64,000 nucleotides of DNA from NCBI RefSeq assembly GCF_949987535.1, contig NC_080064.1, positions 44,411,937 to 44,475,936 of the forward strand, in the 5' to 3' direction. Source of the DNA: Balaenoptera acutorostrata. Its lineage: Eukaryota > Chordata > Mammalia > Artiodactyla > Balaenopteridae. A model generated the notes under the pieces. It had not been told where the DNA came from. It ran no database searches and worked only from the letters and a program-made list of their open reading frames with translations. Made by a program: the position numbers and the translations under genes. Positions 11,010-23,251 of this stretch are shown in pieces; the first letter of the stretch is position 1, and the number at the start of each line of letters is the position of its first letter.

Positions 11010-11268
11010 CCTTCAGGTCTCAGATGCCATCATCTTTCCCAGAATATCTTCCCTGATTTCTCCTGATGTGAGTCATTTCCTCTTCTCTGTAATTCAACAG
11101 CCCCCTCCTGCTTTCCTCCATCATGACCATTATCGCAGTGTATTCAAATTGCCCATTTACTCCTCTGTCTCCCACCATACTAGACTTGGAACTCTTGAAG
11201 GCAGATGCTGGTCACCTTTGTATTCCCAAGGCATGATATTAAAAGTTCAATAAATGTTTGTTAAGTGT
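11010..11268 (+). repeat. L2 LINE 3' end
   Basis: Text such as 'ttcaggtctcagatgccatc', 'actagacttggaactcttga' and the terminus 'ttcaataaatgtttgttaag' is typical of the L2 3' end. Confidence 0.75.
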
Positions 11269-11785
11269 AGTGGACACTTGTAATTCTGAGTGCCCCAGCT
11301 CTGAATCTTCTTATGTTGAGAGACTTCTTGAGTCTTGGTGGAAGGCAGAGCCTTATAGAGAAGCAGGAAACAAAAGATGATTGCTTTTCCAGCCTCCCTT
11401 GCAAGAAAGCAAGGGCATGTGTCCTCATCAGATACAGCCACCCCAAATTTGAATCAGGAGCTGGTGACCCAGAGGAGTAGGGGCCATAGAGAATGCATTC
11501 TAGTGGCAAAGTGGGAGCAGCAGCAGGCATGCTGAGTTGCCAGTGGGGCAGTGGCAGCATGCAGGATCCAGAGACAGCAGTTCCACTGGTCACAGCAGCA
11601 ATGCCCTCACCAGACTGGTTTGGTGATGTGATTTGAGTTGTGGTCTAGTTACTCACTGCCTCACCTCTCTCATTCCTGCCTATTTTCCAAGGCTTCCCTG
11701 TGATTCTGTGAAATCCTCAGTGCCCTTTTAATATTTTTTTTTCCTGCTAAAATCAATGAGTCAATTTCTGTTGCTTACTACTTAG
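11269..11785. other. Intergenic DNA, nothing recognised
   Basis: A minus-strand open frame of 110 codons at 11261-11593 shows no domain or repeat signature and is treated as chance. Confidence 0.4.
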
Positions 11786-11790
11786 AACCC

Positions 11791-12199
11791 TGTTATGGGC
11801 TGAATTGTGTCTCCTTCCATCAAAATCCATACGTTGAAGCCCGAACCCCCAGTGCCTCAGAATGTGACTATATTCGGATATGGGGCCTTTAAGGAGGTGA
11901 TTAAGTTAAAATGAGGCCATTAGGATGGGCCTAATTCAATCTAACTAGTGTCCTTATGAAAGGAGGAAATTTGGACACACAGTCACTGGGGGCATATGTG
12001 GACAGAGGGATGACCATGTAAGGATACAATGAGAAGGTGGCCACATGTAAGCCAAGGAGAGAGGCCTCAGGAGAAACCAAACCTGAAGACACCTTGATCT
12101 CAGACTTCTAGCCTCCAGAACTGAGAGAAAATAAATTTCTATTCTTGAAGCCACCCAGTCTGTGGTGTTTTGTTATGACAGCCCTAGCAAACTAATACA
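11791..12199 (+). mobile_element. Solitary MaLR (MLT1-type) LTR
   Basis: It starts TGTTATGGGCTGAATTGTGT and ends 'gcaaactaataca'. It contains the characteristic MLT1 text 'cagaatgtgactatattcgg', 'gaggaaatttggacacac' and 'cttctagcctccagaactg', with a polyadenylation-like AATAAA at about 12130. The TSD 'aaccc' (5 bp) lies at 11786-11790 and 12200-12204, which fits an intact solo LTR left by LTR-LTR recombination. It is old and non-coding. Confidence 0.9.
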
Positions 12200-12204
12200 A
12201 ACCC

Positions 12205-14157
12205 TGATTGCATTTAGTGATTGATCAAATATTTTCTGGTCAGTTACAAACCAGGCATTGGAACAAAATTACTATAGGCAGACAGAGCAAGATGAGAAGG
12301 AAGAGTCAAGATGCGAAGCCAAGCAGGACCCCAGGAAAGAGTGGACTAGGTGGTGTAAAGCAGCAGGTAGGAAGGGAAGCCTAGAGGAATTCCCTAGCTC
12401 CAGTGCAAGTGTTTATATGGAAACCAACTGAGACTCTGGTTCCAAGGTATAACACTAATAATGGTTATAATTTATTAGTGATTACTATGTGCCAGGTTCT
12501 TTCACATGCCTATTCTCTCTACCTCATAACAATCCTTGGAGGTGGAAACTGTTATTTCAAAAAAAAAATTTATTTCCTCAAAAGAAATTGAGTTTCAGAG
12601 ATGGTTAGGCAACTTGTCTAAAACTATACAGTCAATAAGTGGTAGGGCCAGGAGTCTGACATATTTCAAAGTTTGCCTGTTGAAGAAGAGATTTTAAATT
12701 GTTGGTAATGTGAAGAAATTTCTAAGAAGGAATTTTCTAATATTACAACAGATCACTTACAAGCACAATATACCTCCTAGGATCTCTATATGCGGCCCAG
12801 CTTCAGACCTTTGATACTTCTACCAGAAACTCATATAACAGAGGGCAGCCCTGTAGAATATTTTCCACAGGAAACATCTGCCCAAATATTTCGAAGGCTG
12901 CAAAGTGTCCCAAGAGGGAGGAGGGAAAGCTGAGGCCAATCATAAGCGTGGTGATAAGTCCAGGTACCAGGTGGACTGAAGCAGAGAGAAAATGCAGGCT
13001 TCCTGCTTTCCGCTCCCTCTGGAAGCCTGCTCTGGTAAAATAAACTCTTTCCGAGACTCAGGTTCCCAGGTTAGTGGTCTGGTTTTCTTCTAATGCGAAG
13101 TGAGCTGTCTCTCAATCAGGGAGTGGGGGAAGGGGAAATTATTGCCAATTACACTCAATATGTAGTAGGGGAGGTTCAGACATTCCGCGTTCTTACAATT
13201 AAGAGACCTCCACTTTATTCTTTAGAGTCAATCACAGTCCAGCCACAGGACAGACATTCTTTCTTTGAGTGTTTAGAAGAGAATCAATGAAAAAAGGTTT
13301 TTTAAATCCTTTTTTGTTTAAAGAAACTGACATAATAGAAAGGACTGAGTCCCTGCCAAGAAAAGGCTTTCTGAACCTTCTTTGGCTCACATCGACAGCA
13401 CTTTAAGGTCTCTCAATAAACCAAGTCACTGGCCCCAAATAGAAAATTGCTACCAGGAAAGAAGAATTTTTTTAATGGGATGTCTTTGAGTTAAATTAGA
13501 GTCTGTAATCACCCTGAATGTATTATTCAGCTCATTGTTCTTTATATTTCTCCTTCACATGTGATTAATGAGAAGCACTCCCTGTGTGCCAGGCATTGTA
13601 CTAGGCACTGAGGAGCCAAGGTATTAATCCACCCTGATCCTTACTCTCCAAGGACTTCCAGCCTGAGGAGGAGATGGACAGGTACAGATGGTACAAGGCA
13701 GTGAACAAAAGGATGGGGAAAATGGGAAGGTCTAAGGGAAACTGAGCATGTAACACTGAGTCAGTAGGTTGTAAATTGGAATCTGGGGTCCCTGAGTAGG
13801 AGGGACAGCACTCCAGTCTTCTCCCAGTGATGAGTGGAAAAAATCCCCTTTCATTTGGGGATATAAAGGGATAGTACCACTGTTTGCTAGTTGCTGTCAG
13901 AAAGCAGAATCAGGCATAGTTCCCTGCCTCCAGGGAACGTATGGTCTTTAGGAGAAAAGACAAGTACAAAATATTACAATCCAGATAAATGACAATATAA
14001 TGTAATGAATCTGCTAAGAAAAGACATTGTAAGTCTTCAGGGAACAGGAGAGGATGCAAGTCTCCTTGGAATAACTGGGAACAGCTCCACAAGGAGAAGG
14101 GACATGTTTGAGTGGAAACTTGAAGAATGTGTAAGAATTTGCCGTGAGAAGCTTCTT
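12205..14157. other. Intergenic DNA with MIR/L2 debris
   Basis: Around 12470-12680 ('attactatgtgccaggttc', 'ctcataacaatccttggagg') and 13570-13690 ('gtgccaggcattgtactagg') the sequence carries ancient MIR/L2-like text. Between these I see no feature. Short open frames on both strands are unremarkable. Confidence 0.45.
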
Positions 14158-14505
14158 CCGATTGTCCATGCTGTCTTGCCTTTGAACCTTTGCACATGTT
14201 GTTCCTCTACCTAAACCAGTTCCCTGTTCCCCTTTCCTGACCTGGTTAACAATACACATCTTTCTGGTAACAGTTTGCAAGACACTTCCTCCTGGAAGCC
14301 TTCCTTCACATGCCCTTTCTCCATCCCACATCTAGACTGACTTACTGCCATGGTTTCCCATAGAACTGTGTACATATGCAAAGGTTGGAGAGGCATAGAG
14401 CTTTTGTTTATTGTATTAGGAGCAGTGAGTTCAGTATGACTAAAGCATAGGGTACATGGCTCAACCAAGAAATATTTGTGGAATGGATGAATGAATGAAT
14501 GCTTG
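14158..14505 (+). repeat. L2 LINE 3' end
   Basis: 'gaacctttgcacatgttgtt', 'cctcctggaagccttccttc' and the terminal 'aatgaatgaatgc' match the order seen in L2 3' ends. Confidence 0.75.
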
Positions 14506-15022
14506 AAAGAACTTTAACTTCACCTAGGAAAGTAGGCTTCAACCAGATTTTAAATCTCTCCTAAACTCATACATCTAGACATTTGAACTGCCTTCATCAC
14601 ATTCCCCTTGTATCTACCTGATCTCTTACTCGTTCAAAATTAATCCCTTTGTCCTAGAATCCTTTCCTGGAAGCCCTACTCTGTTCTTCCAGTCTGGGTC
14701 AAGTGCTTACCACTATGTTATGCCTTTCTGGGGTCAGTGAGGTTAGGCAGAGAGGCCCTGGTGTCCTGATGCTGCTGTTCTCTGGATCAAAGCCCACCAA
14801 TTGGAACCCCAGATACCAAGTTGTAGGGAACCATCAAGGTCATCCTTCTCCCACACAGAACTGGTCTCCCAGCCTTCTCGTTCTTGCTTATTGCTGAAGT
14901 ACCTACCCCATTGAAGACTTTGATGGGGAGGGCATCAATGTGACCCACGAACTCCTGAATCACTCCACCTAATGACCTGTGGGCACCCCAGATCCAACTT
15001 GTTCAAAATCAAAATACTGGAA
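14506..15022. other. Intergenic DNA, nothing recognised
   Basis: Non-coding. Some L2-like text occurs around 14570-14690. No gene. Confidence 0.4.
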
Positions 15023-15039
15023 AGGGCTTGGGCTTTAAA

Positions 15040-15386
15040 GCTCTTTTTTTGTTGTTTTTTTAAAAAATTTATTTATTTATTTATTTTTGGCTGCATTGGG
15101 TCTTCGTTGCTGCGCGCGGGCTTTCTCTAGTTGCGGCGAGCGGGGGCTACTCTTCGTTGCGGTGCGCGGGCTTCTCATTGTGGTGGCTTCTCTTGTTGCG
15201 GAGCAGGGGCTCTAGGCGCACGGGCTTCAGTAGTTGCGGCTCGCAGGCTTTAGAGTACAGGCTCAGTAACTGTGGCGCAAGGGCTTAGTTGCTCCACGGC
15301 ATGTGGGATCTTCCTGGGCAGGGCTCAAACCCGTGTCCCCTGCATTGGCAGGCGGATTCTTAACCACTGCGCCACCAGGGAAGTCC
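15040..15386 (-). mobile_element. CHR-type SINE
   Basis: Full-length copy with its head at 15386 (minus strand) and a (TTTA)n tail at about 15066-15085. The perfect 17-bp TSD 'agggcttgggctttaaa' is at 15023-15039 and 15387-15403. It inserted into the start of a MIR. Confidence 0.96.
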
Positions 15387-15530
15387 AGGGCTTGGGCTTT
15401 AAAATCAGACAAACCTGGGTTTAGCTCTGCACTTGACTTGTTCTGTGGACATTGGACAAGTTATTTCAAATCTCAGAACCTTAGCTCCCTCAACTGAGAG
15501 CTCAAAGGTTTTGGAATAGAGCATGCTGTG
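15387..15530 (+). repeat. MIR SINE, interrupted by the CHR SINE on its left
   Basis: 'aaatcagacaaacctgggtt', 'gctctgcacttgacttg' and 'ggacaagttatttcaaatct' give the MIR order. The first bases of the MIR are duplicated as the TSD of the CHR SINE. Confidence 0.7.
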
Positions 15531-15964
15531 TCCGATGCCTGTCTTAGAAAGATCCCTCCTGCAGTTGTGTGGGGGATGGGCTGGAGGGGAGAAACCAGAG
15601 GCAGTTCAGAGGCTGCTGAATAGAAATGTTTCCAATTACCTTGGCCTCAGCCTCCTCCGCAGCATACTCTCCACTGTGACCCCGGAGCCAACCTCATGCT
15701 GTTGCCTAGCAACTCACCTGCATCACCCAGGGCTCTGAAGCTGGGGCCCCACCAAGGATGAGGAAGTGGCCAGTTTAATTACAAAGTCTCAGGGGAATTA
15801 TGCATCAGTTCATTCCTCAAATACTCATTGGGCTCCCACCAAGTGCCAGGCCCTGTGCTAGGTCCTGGGGACTTAAAGATTAATAAAATCCAGTCTCTTT
15901 CCTCAAGAAATACAAAATGTAGCAGAATGGACAGATTTCTTCATTTATTCAAGAAATAGTTATT
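15531..15964. other. Intergenic DNA with L2/MIR-like debris
   Basis: At 15800-15910 'ttcctcaaatactcattggg' and 'tgccaggccctgtgctaggt' are ancient-repeat text. Otherwise nothing is recognised. Confidence 0.45.
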
Positions 15965-16397
15965 GAGTGCCCATCAACAGTAGAATGGATAAAGTTATAG
16001 CATATTCATACAACTTAATAGTATACACACAGTAGGAGAATGAACAATCTACAACTATACACAAAAATATGAAATATTGAAGACTGAGTGAAACATAAGA
16101 TGAGTGAAAGAACCTAGATAGAAAAGAGTACATTCTACATGATTACACTTAGATAAAGTACAAAAACAGGCAGAAGTAATCTATGCTGCAAAAGTCAGGA
16201 CTGGGGACTTGGGAGGTAGTGACTAGAAGGCGGCATGAGGAGGGCTTCCAGAGTCCTGGAAATGTTCTGTTTATAGATGTGGGTGCAGGTTATATGGTGT
16301 GTGCAGTTTTCAAAAATTTATTAAGGCTGTATGCTTAAGATATATTAATTTTGCTGTACATATATTATTCATCAATAAAAAGTTTTTAAAAAGAAAT
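15965..16397 (+). mobile_element. L1 LINE 3' end, old subfamily
   Basis: Shows L1 3'-end text in order: 'gcccatcaacagtagaatgg', 'gagtacattctacatgatt', 'aggactggggacttgggag', 'gtgggtgcaggttatatgg' and 'gtacatatattattcatcaa', ending in an A-rich stretch at about 16376-16397. Confidence 0.8.
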
Positions 16398-17624
16398 GTT
16401 TACTGAATACCTACAATGTGCCAGGCTCTACGTGTTTGGCAAACAGACACTTGAAGAGAAATTTACAACACAACAGGGATAAATACACAGGGGTCTGAGG
16501 AGCACAGAGAAAGGACTCCCCATCAACTGCACCCCATCTGAGGCAAGGGAACTGAAGCATGACTTCCCGGAGAAAGGGACTTCTAATCAAGTGGGAGTCT
16601 ACCAGGCAAGGGAGAGGAAGCAAGGCCTTCCAGGCATCAGAAACTAGAAGGAAGAGGCAGGATGTGAGACTGAAGGGTTACATGCGACCCAAACTGTTAA
16701 GAGCCTGGGAATAACAATCATGATATCTAAATGTTTGTGGTGTAACAGGCATTGTTTGAAATACTTTACATTTATTTAACCTGCCAACCACAAAATGAGT
16801 AGGTGCCTATTATTCCTATTCTATAGATGAGGAAACTGAGGCACAGTAGGGTTAATTAACTTGCTTAAAATCCCACAGAACATGGCAGAACTGGGCTACA
16901 CACCCACTCGGACGGACAACTCCAGCATGCTCGATCACTGCTCCACGCTGCCTAGGTCATTTTGTTACAAAGTCACTGAAGGTATTTAAACCATGGAGAA
17001 CCAGGATCAGATTTTTGTGTGACAAAGATTATTCTGGTTCCTCTATGGAAAATTGCATTGGATTGGATGGAGCAAGGGTGGAGGTAGGGAGATCAAGGGG
17101 AAAGCTGCTCCAGGAGTCCCAGTGAGAGAAGCTGAGGCCTAAATGAGGGTAGAGGCCAGGGAGAGGAGGGAGATTTTTAGAAATCAATGACGGAGCCTAT
17201 GTGCTTTGCATTTTACACATACTGCTAGAAATAAAATCCACGAGAAAGCAGAGGTTATTTTATTTTATTTTAGTTTTTGACTTCAAGTGCAGAGAGTTGA
17301 GTTAAACATATTATTCAGTTGTCTTCTCTGGTCTTCCGTCTTATCTACTTATTTATTCCCTTCTACCCTCTTTCTTCTCCCGACCCCTACAGATAACTCT
17401 TTAATGTATTTATTGTGTAACTTTGTATTGTTCTTGTAAATGTGTGTTTTCATATTGTGTACACACAGTTTACATTTATGTAAATGGTGCCAGATTATGG
17501 TTCTCATTCTGTAACTTACTTTGTACACTTGTGTACATATTTTTTAAGATCTATCCCTGCTACTATGTGTATCTTTAGTTTGTTGTCTCTGTTTCCTAGA
17601 ATTAAAGAATTGGATTGACAATAC
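16398..17624. other. Intergenic DNA with old repeat debris
   Basis: MIR-like text at 16730-16900 ('gaggaaactgaggcacagta') and AT-rich LINE-like text at 17263-17560 ('gatctatccctgctactatg'). No gene signal. Confidence 0.45.
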
Positions 17625-17785
17625 AACGCCGTAGAAAGTGCCTTACTATGGAGTGGAGAGACTTCAGCTATAGCCCCTGCCTCTCTACTAACTTGTGGTG
17701 TGAACTTGGGCAAGTCCCTTTTCCTAGTTGAGTCTTAGCTTCCCCACTTATAAAATCAGAGGTGCCTTCTACCTCTAACCTTCCA
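17625..17785 (+). repeat. MIR SINE
   Basis: 'gtggagagacttcagctata', 'ctaacttgtggtgtgaactt', 'gggcaagtcccttttcctag' and 'cttataaaatcagaggtgcc' follow the MIR order. Confidence 0.75.
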
Positions 17786-18921
17786 TGCAATCTCCCTTAC
17801 TTTACACACAGGAAGCTCCGGGCCAGAGAGTGGGAGTGACTTGATGAAGGTCACACAACAGTTATCAATAGTTCAATTCAATTTAGCCCAAATTTATTGA
17901 GTGCCAGGCAGGCATGCTGCTAAGTGCTTTGGGTACTTAAATAAGTAAGCCCTGCTGAGTCCCTCCTCCCGGGGCCTCTAAACAGAGCTGTGTTAATTTT
18001 CCAAGAGCAGGTGCAGAGATAGCCTGTGGGCACTGGTCATTTGCGGTGGAGATATTAATAGGACAGAGCCTCAGATAGAATCTAAGGCAGTACCTCCACT
18101 GCCCCAATCAGGCCCCACAACGTTCCTGGCCTCAAAAAAAGGAAAGAGCTTGGGTACACAGCTTCCTATTTGTAAAAGGTTATTTATTGCCATAGCATTT
18201 ACTAACAATAACTGATCTGAAATAGTAAGACAAGAAGCCCTTATCTATCTGTATGCCTAATATTATACAGCAGTAATCACAGGATAAACAAAATTTTATA
18301 TTCTGCTTTTTTAAAATGTTTTTGTTGTTGAACAATAAAACAGCTGCTGTTGATTATTTACTCTGTGCTAGACACCAAGCACTTTATATATGTTAGCTTA
18401 TTTCATCTTCATTACAATCCCATGAGGTAGGAGGTACTATTATTAGCCCCATTTTAAAGATAACAAAACAGAAGCAAAGGGAGTTATATTACTTGTCCTA
18501 GGTCAGTGGATTTCAAGCATTTTGAATGCAACCCATAGTAGAAACATTGTTTACATTATAGTTTGGATCACACATACCTGTTTCACAATATTATACTAAT
18601 CCTTGCTATACAGGACCCACTCAGTATTTTCTATTCAATTCTTTTTTTTTTTTTTTTCAATGCTGCTCCAAGCCACTAAATTGATTCTATGACGTACTAA
18701 TGGATTGCAGCACACAGTTTGAAAAACAAGGCCCTAGGCAACGTATATACCACAATCCTAATAAAATTACACAAAATGTGAAGTCATCATACTCTTTAAT
18801 GCCCTGTATCAGGTTCTGTGCTGCATGTTAAAGACACAGGCTTGAATCAGACATAGTCCTGCCCTCAAAGCACTCACAGACTCCTTAAGGAAGCACAGGT
18901 AGATAGGGAATGAAAGCACAG
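17786..18921. other. Intergenic DNA with scattered MIR/L2 debris
   Basis: 'tactctgtgctagacaccaa' and 'gaggtaggaggtactatta' around 18358-18440 are MIR-like. A 16-nt poly(T) run begins near 18643. No coding signal. Confidence 0.45.
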
Positions 18922-19110
18922 CAGTAGTTCTCAATTCTGACTGCATCTTAGAATCACCCGGAGGATTTTTTTTTTTTAAAGCACTAGTTAATGTTGAGGC
19001 TCTATTCCCCGACTTCCTGATTCAATTGGTCTGGGATGGGGCCTGGATATCGGTATTTTTTAAAAGCTCCTCAGGTGACTCTAAGGTGCACTTGGGACTG
19101 AGGATCACTG
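18922..19110. mobile_element. Small non-autonomous hAT-Charlie-like DNA transposon
   Basis: The ends 'cagtagttctcaattc' and 'gactgaggatcactg' form imperfect terminal inverted repeats (TIRs). The interior 'cttagaatcacccggagg', 'ttcctgattcaattggtctg' and 'gggcctggatatcggtattt' matches the family of short hAT-Charlie derivatives. The flanking 8-mers (aagcacag / caatacag) agree at only five of eight positions, so the TSD is decayed. A T-run interrupts it at about 18967. Confidence 0.7.
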
Positions 19111-19829
19111 CAATACAGCATAAGTGCTACGTTAAAGGGAAGCATAATATAGGGGCATCTAACTACCTAAAGGTATTGAGAAAAGCCTCAAAGAGAAGTT
19201 GTTTTTTGAGCTGAGTTTGTGTGCTGAATACCTTCTGTTTGGTCCTTTAGATCCACTGTCCACTCACTGTCTTCCCAGTACACTGAAGCTGAACAGAGTA
19301 AGTCAATGGGCTCCTTTGCTCCCTGGGTTCCACTTAGGTATGGGCCCACACCGTTGCAGGAGATTGGTGAGAGGGAGGGGAGGAAGGGCCAGGTAGTAAT
19401 TCCCTGGCTACCTCCCTGTAAGTTTGCCTTGGGCTGGCTGTGAACCTCCTCTGAAGGTAATTGCCCCTTTCAAGATGGCTTGATGAACAAGACTCTTTCC
19501 AGATTCTGTAATTTCTCCCCCCTTCCCCACCCATTCAGGTCAAGGGGTGTTAACAGCCCAGATAGGTTCCTGAACTATCCCTTGTCTTCCTCTACACCCC
19601 AACCACAAGTTTGAAATTAGTCCCCTTGTAAATAAACCTTTGTCTAATTATTCCAATCTCAGTGTGTCATCTGTTTCCTTCTGACACTCTGACTGATAAA
19701 GCCTAGAAGCAGTAAGGGAGCTTGCTAAGGATAAGGAAGGAAAAAAAAACAAACCCAGGCAGAGGGAGCAGCATGAATAACGGCAAAGAGGCATGAAAAT
19801 ACTGTATTTTTGTTTGTTTAATTCCCTTT
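19111..19829. other. Intergenic DNA, nothing recognised
   Basis: Mixed-composition non-coding DNA. No repeat I can name. Confidence 0.4.
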
Positions 19830-20214
19830 ACTGGTGGAGGACAAATTGCTAAATCCAATGCTCTGTTCTCAGTCCTATTCTTACTGGATTTATCAGCAGC
19901 ATTTAACCAATTTATCGCTCTCTCCTTCTTGGGACAAATTTGTCACTTGGCCTCCATGACATTGCACTCTTTTGGTTCTTGTTCTTCCTCTGGCTACTCT
20001 TGTTCAGTGTCCTCTGCTGGTTCCCTCTCATTTTCCTGATGTCTTCATCTCCCTGAAGCTGAACGTTGGAGTCCCAAGGACTGTCTTTACACTAACTCTC
20101 CATCATCATCCAGTGTCATGGTTTTAAATACTCAGTGCTGTCCACTCCCAAATTTCTATCTTTGACCTAGATCTCTCCTCCAAATCCAGACTCATATATC
20201 CAACCTAACTAGAG

Positions 20215-21137
20215 ATAAGCGTGGTGTCTGGAGCTGACTCCTAGAGCCAACTGTTACATTTTCAGGAATTTTTTAGCCTCCTGTTAAACACAGGTATTAC
20301 TGAAAAGGGCGAAAGACTCATACGATCTGAAGAGGAACCAGGGTATTAAACACAGCCACTACTGAAAATTAAATTATGTAAACTTTAAAGATAAAATAAA
20401 TTATATTAAAAGCAAAAGTAATATTAAAAACATCACTTTCTAATTATTTTACTATATTTTATTATTTTTATACTCTTGGGGTTATTTACATCTATTCTGT
20501 CTGTATTATGGAAATACTATACAACAGTGTGCTACTCTTGCATCCCTTGCTAACTCCGTGTTCAGTGACATCATGTTGGCAGCTTGAAATCAACCATGGT
20601 GAGAGTATTACACCACAGAAATTGGCAAATGCTACCCGTGAGAGCTTGATTTATTGTTTTGTTGACTGCTTAGACTTAAGAAAGTGATGGAAAAATATTA
20701 ATAATGCAGAATAAATTTACAGTGTATTGTGTCTATAGCTATTACACTGTAAATAACATTAAAAACTTGAGGAAATATTCTTCTAGTATTGGAAAACTAC
20801 TATCCAATTCAGCAAAGAAGACACTTGTGTCATTGACTAGTGAAGTTCCAACATGTCTTTATTGTTTCACTTTCATCTTACGATTAATACAAATGAAAAT
20901 ATCAACAAACGTTCATCCTAGAACTATCCTTGTTCAGCAGTTGCAGCCATTAGTTGGCTGCCAATACAAGTTTGGCAAAAATCGATTAAAGCATTCTGTG
21001 AGAATAAATTGGCCATGTGGAATTCACAGTAAGGAGTATTGTATATTTTATTATTATTTGTGAATTATTTGCTATGCATCATTTATATGAGTAAACTTTA
21101 TAATAAACTTCTATGGGTACACACACGCACGTGCGCG

Positions 21138-21176
<39 letters not shown>

Positions 21177-21180
21177 TTTT
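20215..21180. repeat. Unclassified ~1-kb insertion inside the L2
   Basis: L2 sequence stops near 'atatccaacctaact' and restarts near 'gctaataggcaactc', so the intervening DNA is an insertion. It begins 'agagataagcgtggtgtctg', is AT-rich, and ends in a CA/CG microsatellite. It contains a 119-codon open frame (20704-21063) without any recognisable domain. It may be an old DNA transposon or LINE piece, but I cannot name the family. No clear TSD was found. Confidence 0.5.
21118..21174 (+). repeat. (CA)n/(CG)n alternating purine-pyrimidine tract
   Basis: An uninterrupted alternating run: 'acacacacgcacgtgcgcgc', then a pure (GC) stretch, then (AC)n up to 'cacacacc'. Such sequence is the classical Z-DNA former. 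Confidence 0.95.
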
Positions 21181-22165
21181 TCCCCTAGGGAGCCAGTCAT
21201 TAAACATTTACCAGCAAAGCACTGCTAATAGGCAACTCAAACTTAACATGTCCAAAACTGAACTCCTGATGTCCCATTGCAAACCAGTTGTCCCTGCTGA
21301 ATGAAGATGGTGTCTTCATCTCAATTAATGGCAACTTCATCCTTCCAGTCGCTCTGACCAAAAACTTTGAAATGATCCATGACTCTTCTGTTTCTCTCAT
21401 ACCCTACATCCAACCTATTAGGAAATCCTTTTGCCTCTACTTTCACAATACATTCAGAATCTGACTACATCCCACCACTTCCACTGCCATCACTTTGATC
21501 TAAGCCTCCATGCTCCCCCACGTGGATGATTGCAATAGCCTTCTGACTGGTCTCCTTATTTCAATACTGCAGTCAGAGTGATTCTGTTAAAATAGAAATG
21601 TCATTCCCCTGCTTAAAACTCTTCAATGGCTTCCCACCTCACTCAGATTCCAAGCCTATGTCTTTAAAATGCCTTATAAGTCTCTGCCCCCACTCCTATC
21701 CCATTACCTCTCTAACCTCATCTCCTGCTACGGTTCCCCTCCCTCACTCCACTGCAGCTACACTAGCCTCCTTGCTGTTCTCCAAACACATCACTTCCTG
21801 TCTCAGGGCCTTTTACTTGTTTCCTCTACCTAGCATGTTAATTTTCTTCCAGTTTTCCCCATTGTTTGCTCTCTTTCTTTGATCTTTGCTCAAATGCCAC
21901 TTTCCCAGTGAGGATCCCTGATCCCTTGAATTAAAGTTGCAATCCCTTCCCACCCCACCACCACATTCTCTATCCCTCTCTCTTGCTTATCACCATCTCA
22001 TGTACTATATGTTCCATATTATAAATTTTAGTTATTATCCTTTCCTGTTCCCACTAGAATGTAAGTTCAAGAATTTTTTGTCTGTTTTATTAACTACTAT
22101 ATTCCTGGCCCTTAAATTAGTGTCTTGTACATAGTAGGTGCTCAACAATTTGTTGAACAAACAAA

Positions 22166-23243
22166 ACATTGATAGGTATTCTGAATACCCATAAAAAGCT
22201 TGTTTGAGCTTATTATGGGAAAGAGGAATATGGGGGGATCCACAATTGAGTCCTCTACTCCTCCAGGTGCTCAGCTGAGACTGTGTGTGCATTTGTCTGT
22301 GCCTGTAGGTCTCCTGTTTGTATAGATGGACCACCTAGAAATAGCTGTGCTCTTTCAGGAACACCAAAAATTCATAGTGGACTGAAAATAAAATGATAAA
22401 ATATACACTGATGGCTAAAATCAACATTTCATATTAGATTCCAACATAGCCAAGTAGTAAAAGTCACCAGAAGGTTTAAGAAAAATGAGTACTTACCGAG
22501 TAGCTAGCACATGCCAGGGAGCACAAAGATGATTTAGGTACAATCCTGCCTGCCCCCAAGGAGCTCACAGTCTGATGGGGAAGGTAAGCCATGGAAACAG
22601 ACAACTATACAATATTATCATCAACCCACTAACAGGAAAATGTCCTAAGTACAAAGGCGACAGAGAGGAGAGAATGATTACGTGTAGTAGCAGAGGGGGA
22701 TGATATCTGAGCTAGGTTCTGAAGCATGATTAGGGAGGAGGGAAAAGCCCAGAGAGAAATTTACAAGTGAGAGACATTTCATTATAATTTTTTTTCCCCC
22801 TCTGCTTACTAGAAATGCCTACCTATCTGGACTTTAACAGGAAATAGCCTGGCCAAGCTTGCAAAACTCCAAGTTGTGTGGAGCAGAATTTGAGAAATCC
22901 TGGTTATTGGGACACCCAAGGGAAGGAGACCAAAATGTTCACAAGGGCAAAGCAGAGAAGAGGGGACCATTAACTCCACAGGACCCATGAGAGGCTCAAG
23001 ACTCCCACAAGAAGGGTGTGAGGAAGGAGTATGAAGGGCGGAAGTACTTTATTTCTGCCTTGGCCCTTGCCTAGAGTACCCTTTTTCCTATTCTCCACCT
23101 CTCCGTATAATGTTACCTGCTTCTGAAGAGAGAGGTTGCCTTGGTAGTACAGAAAGACCTCATGTTCTGAATCTGAAGTCCCGGGTTTGAGTCCTATTAA
23201 CTGTATAATCTTGTGCCCAGCTTCAAAATCTTTGCATGCTGCA
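22166..23243. other. Intergenic DNA, nothing coding
   Basis: Faint L2/MIR-like text at 22480-22640 ('gagctcacagtctgatgggg'). No gene or well-defined repeat. Confidence 0.4.
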
Positions 23244-23251
23244 GTCTAGAG

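Larger units (their letters stand above)
19830..22165 (+). mobile_element. L2 LINE, RT C-terminal region to 3' end, split by an insertion
   Basis: The left part (19830-20214) has 'aaatccaatgctctgttctc' and 'catttaaccaatttatcgct'. The right part (21181-22165) resumes with 'aggcaactcaaacttaacat', 'gtccaaaactgaactcctga' and 'gatgattgcaatagccttct' (degenerate form of the L2/CR1 RT 'LDYCNSLLTGL' motif), and reaches the terminus 'gtgctcaacaatttgttgaa'. It is frameshifted throughout and dead. The two halves are separated by about 0.97 kb of unrelated DNA. Confidence 0.85.

Noticed and set aside
20704..21063. 119-codon open frame as a new gene
   Set aside because: AT-rich translation with no domain or splice signals. 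It lies inside an unclassified inserted repeat.
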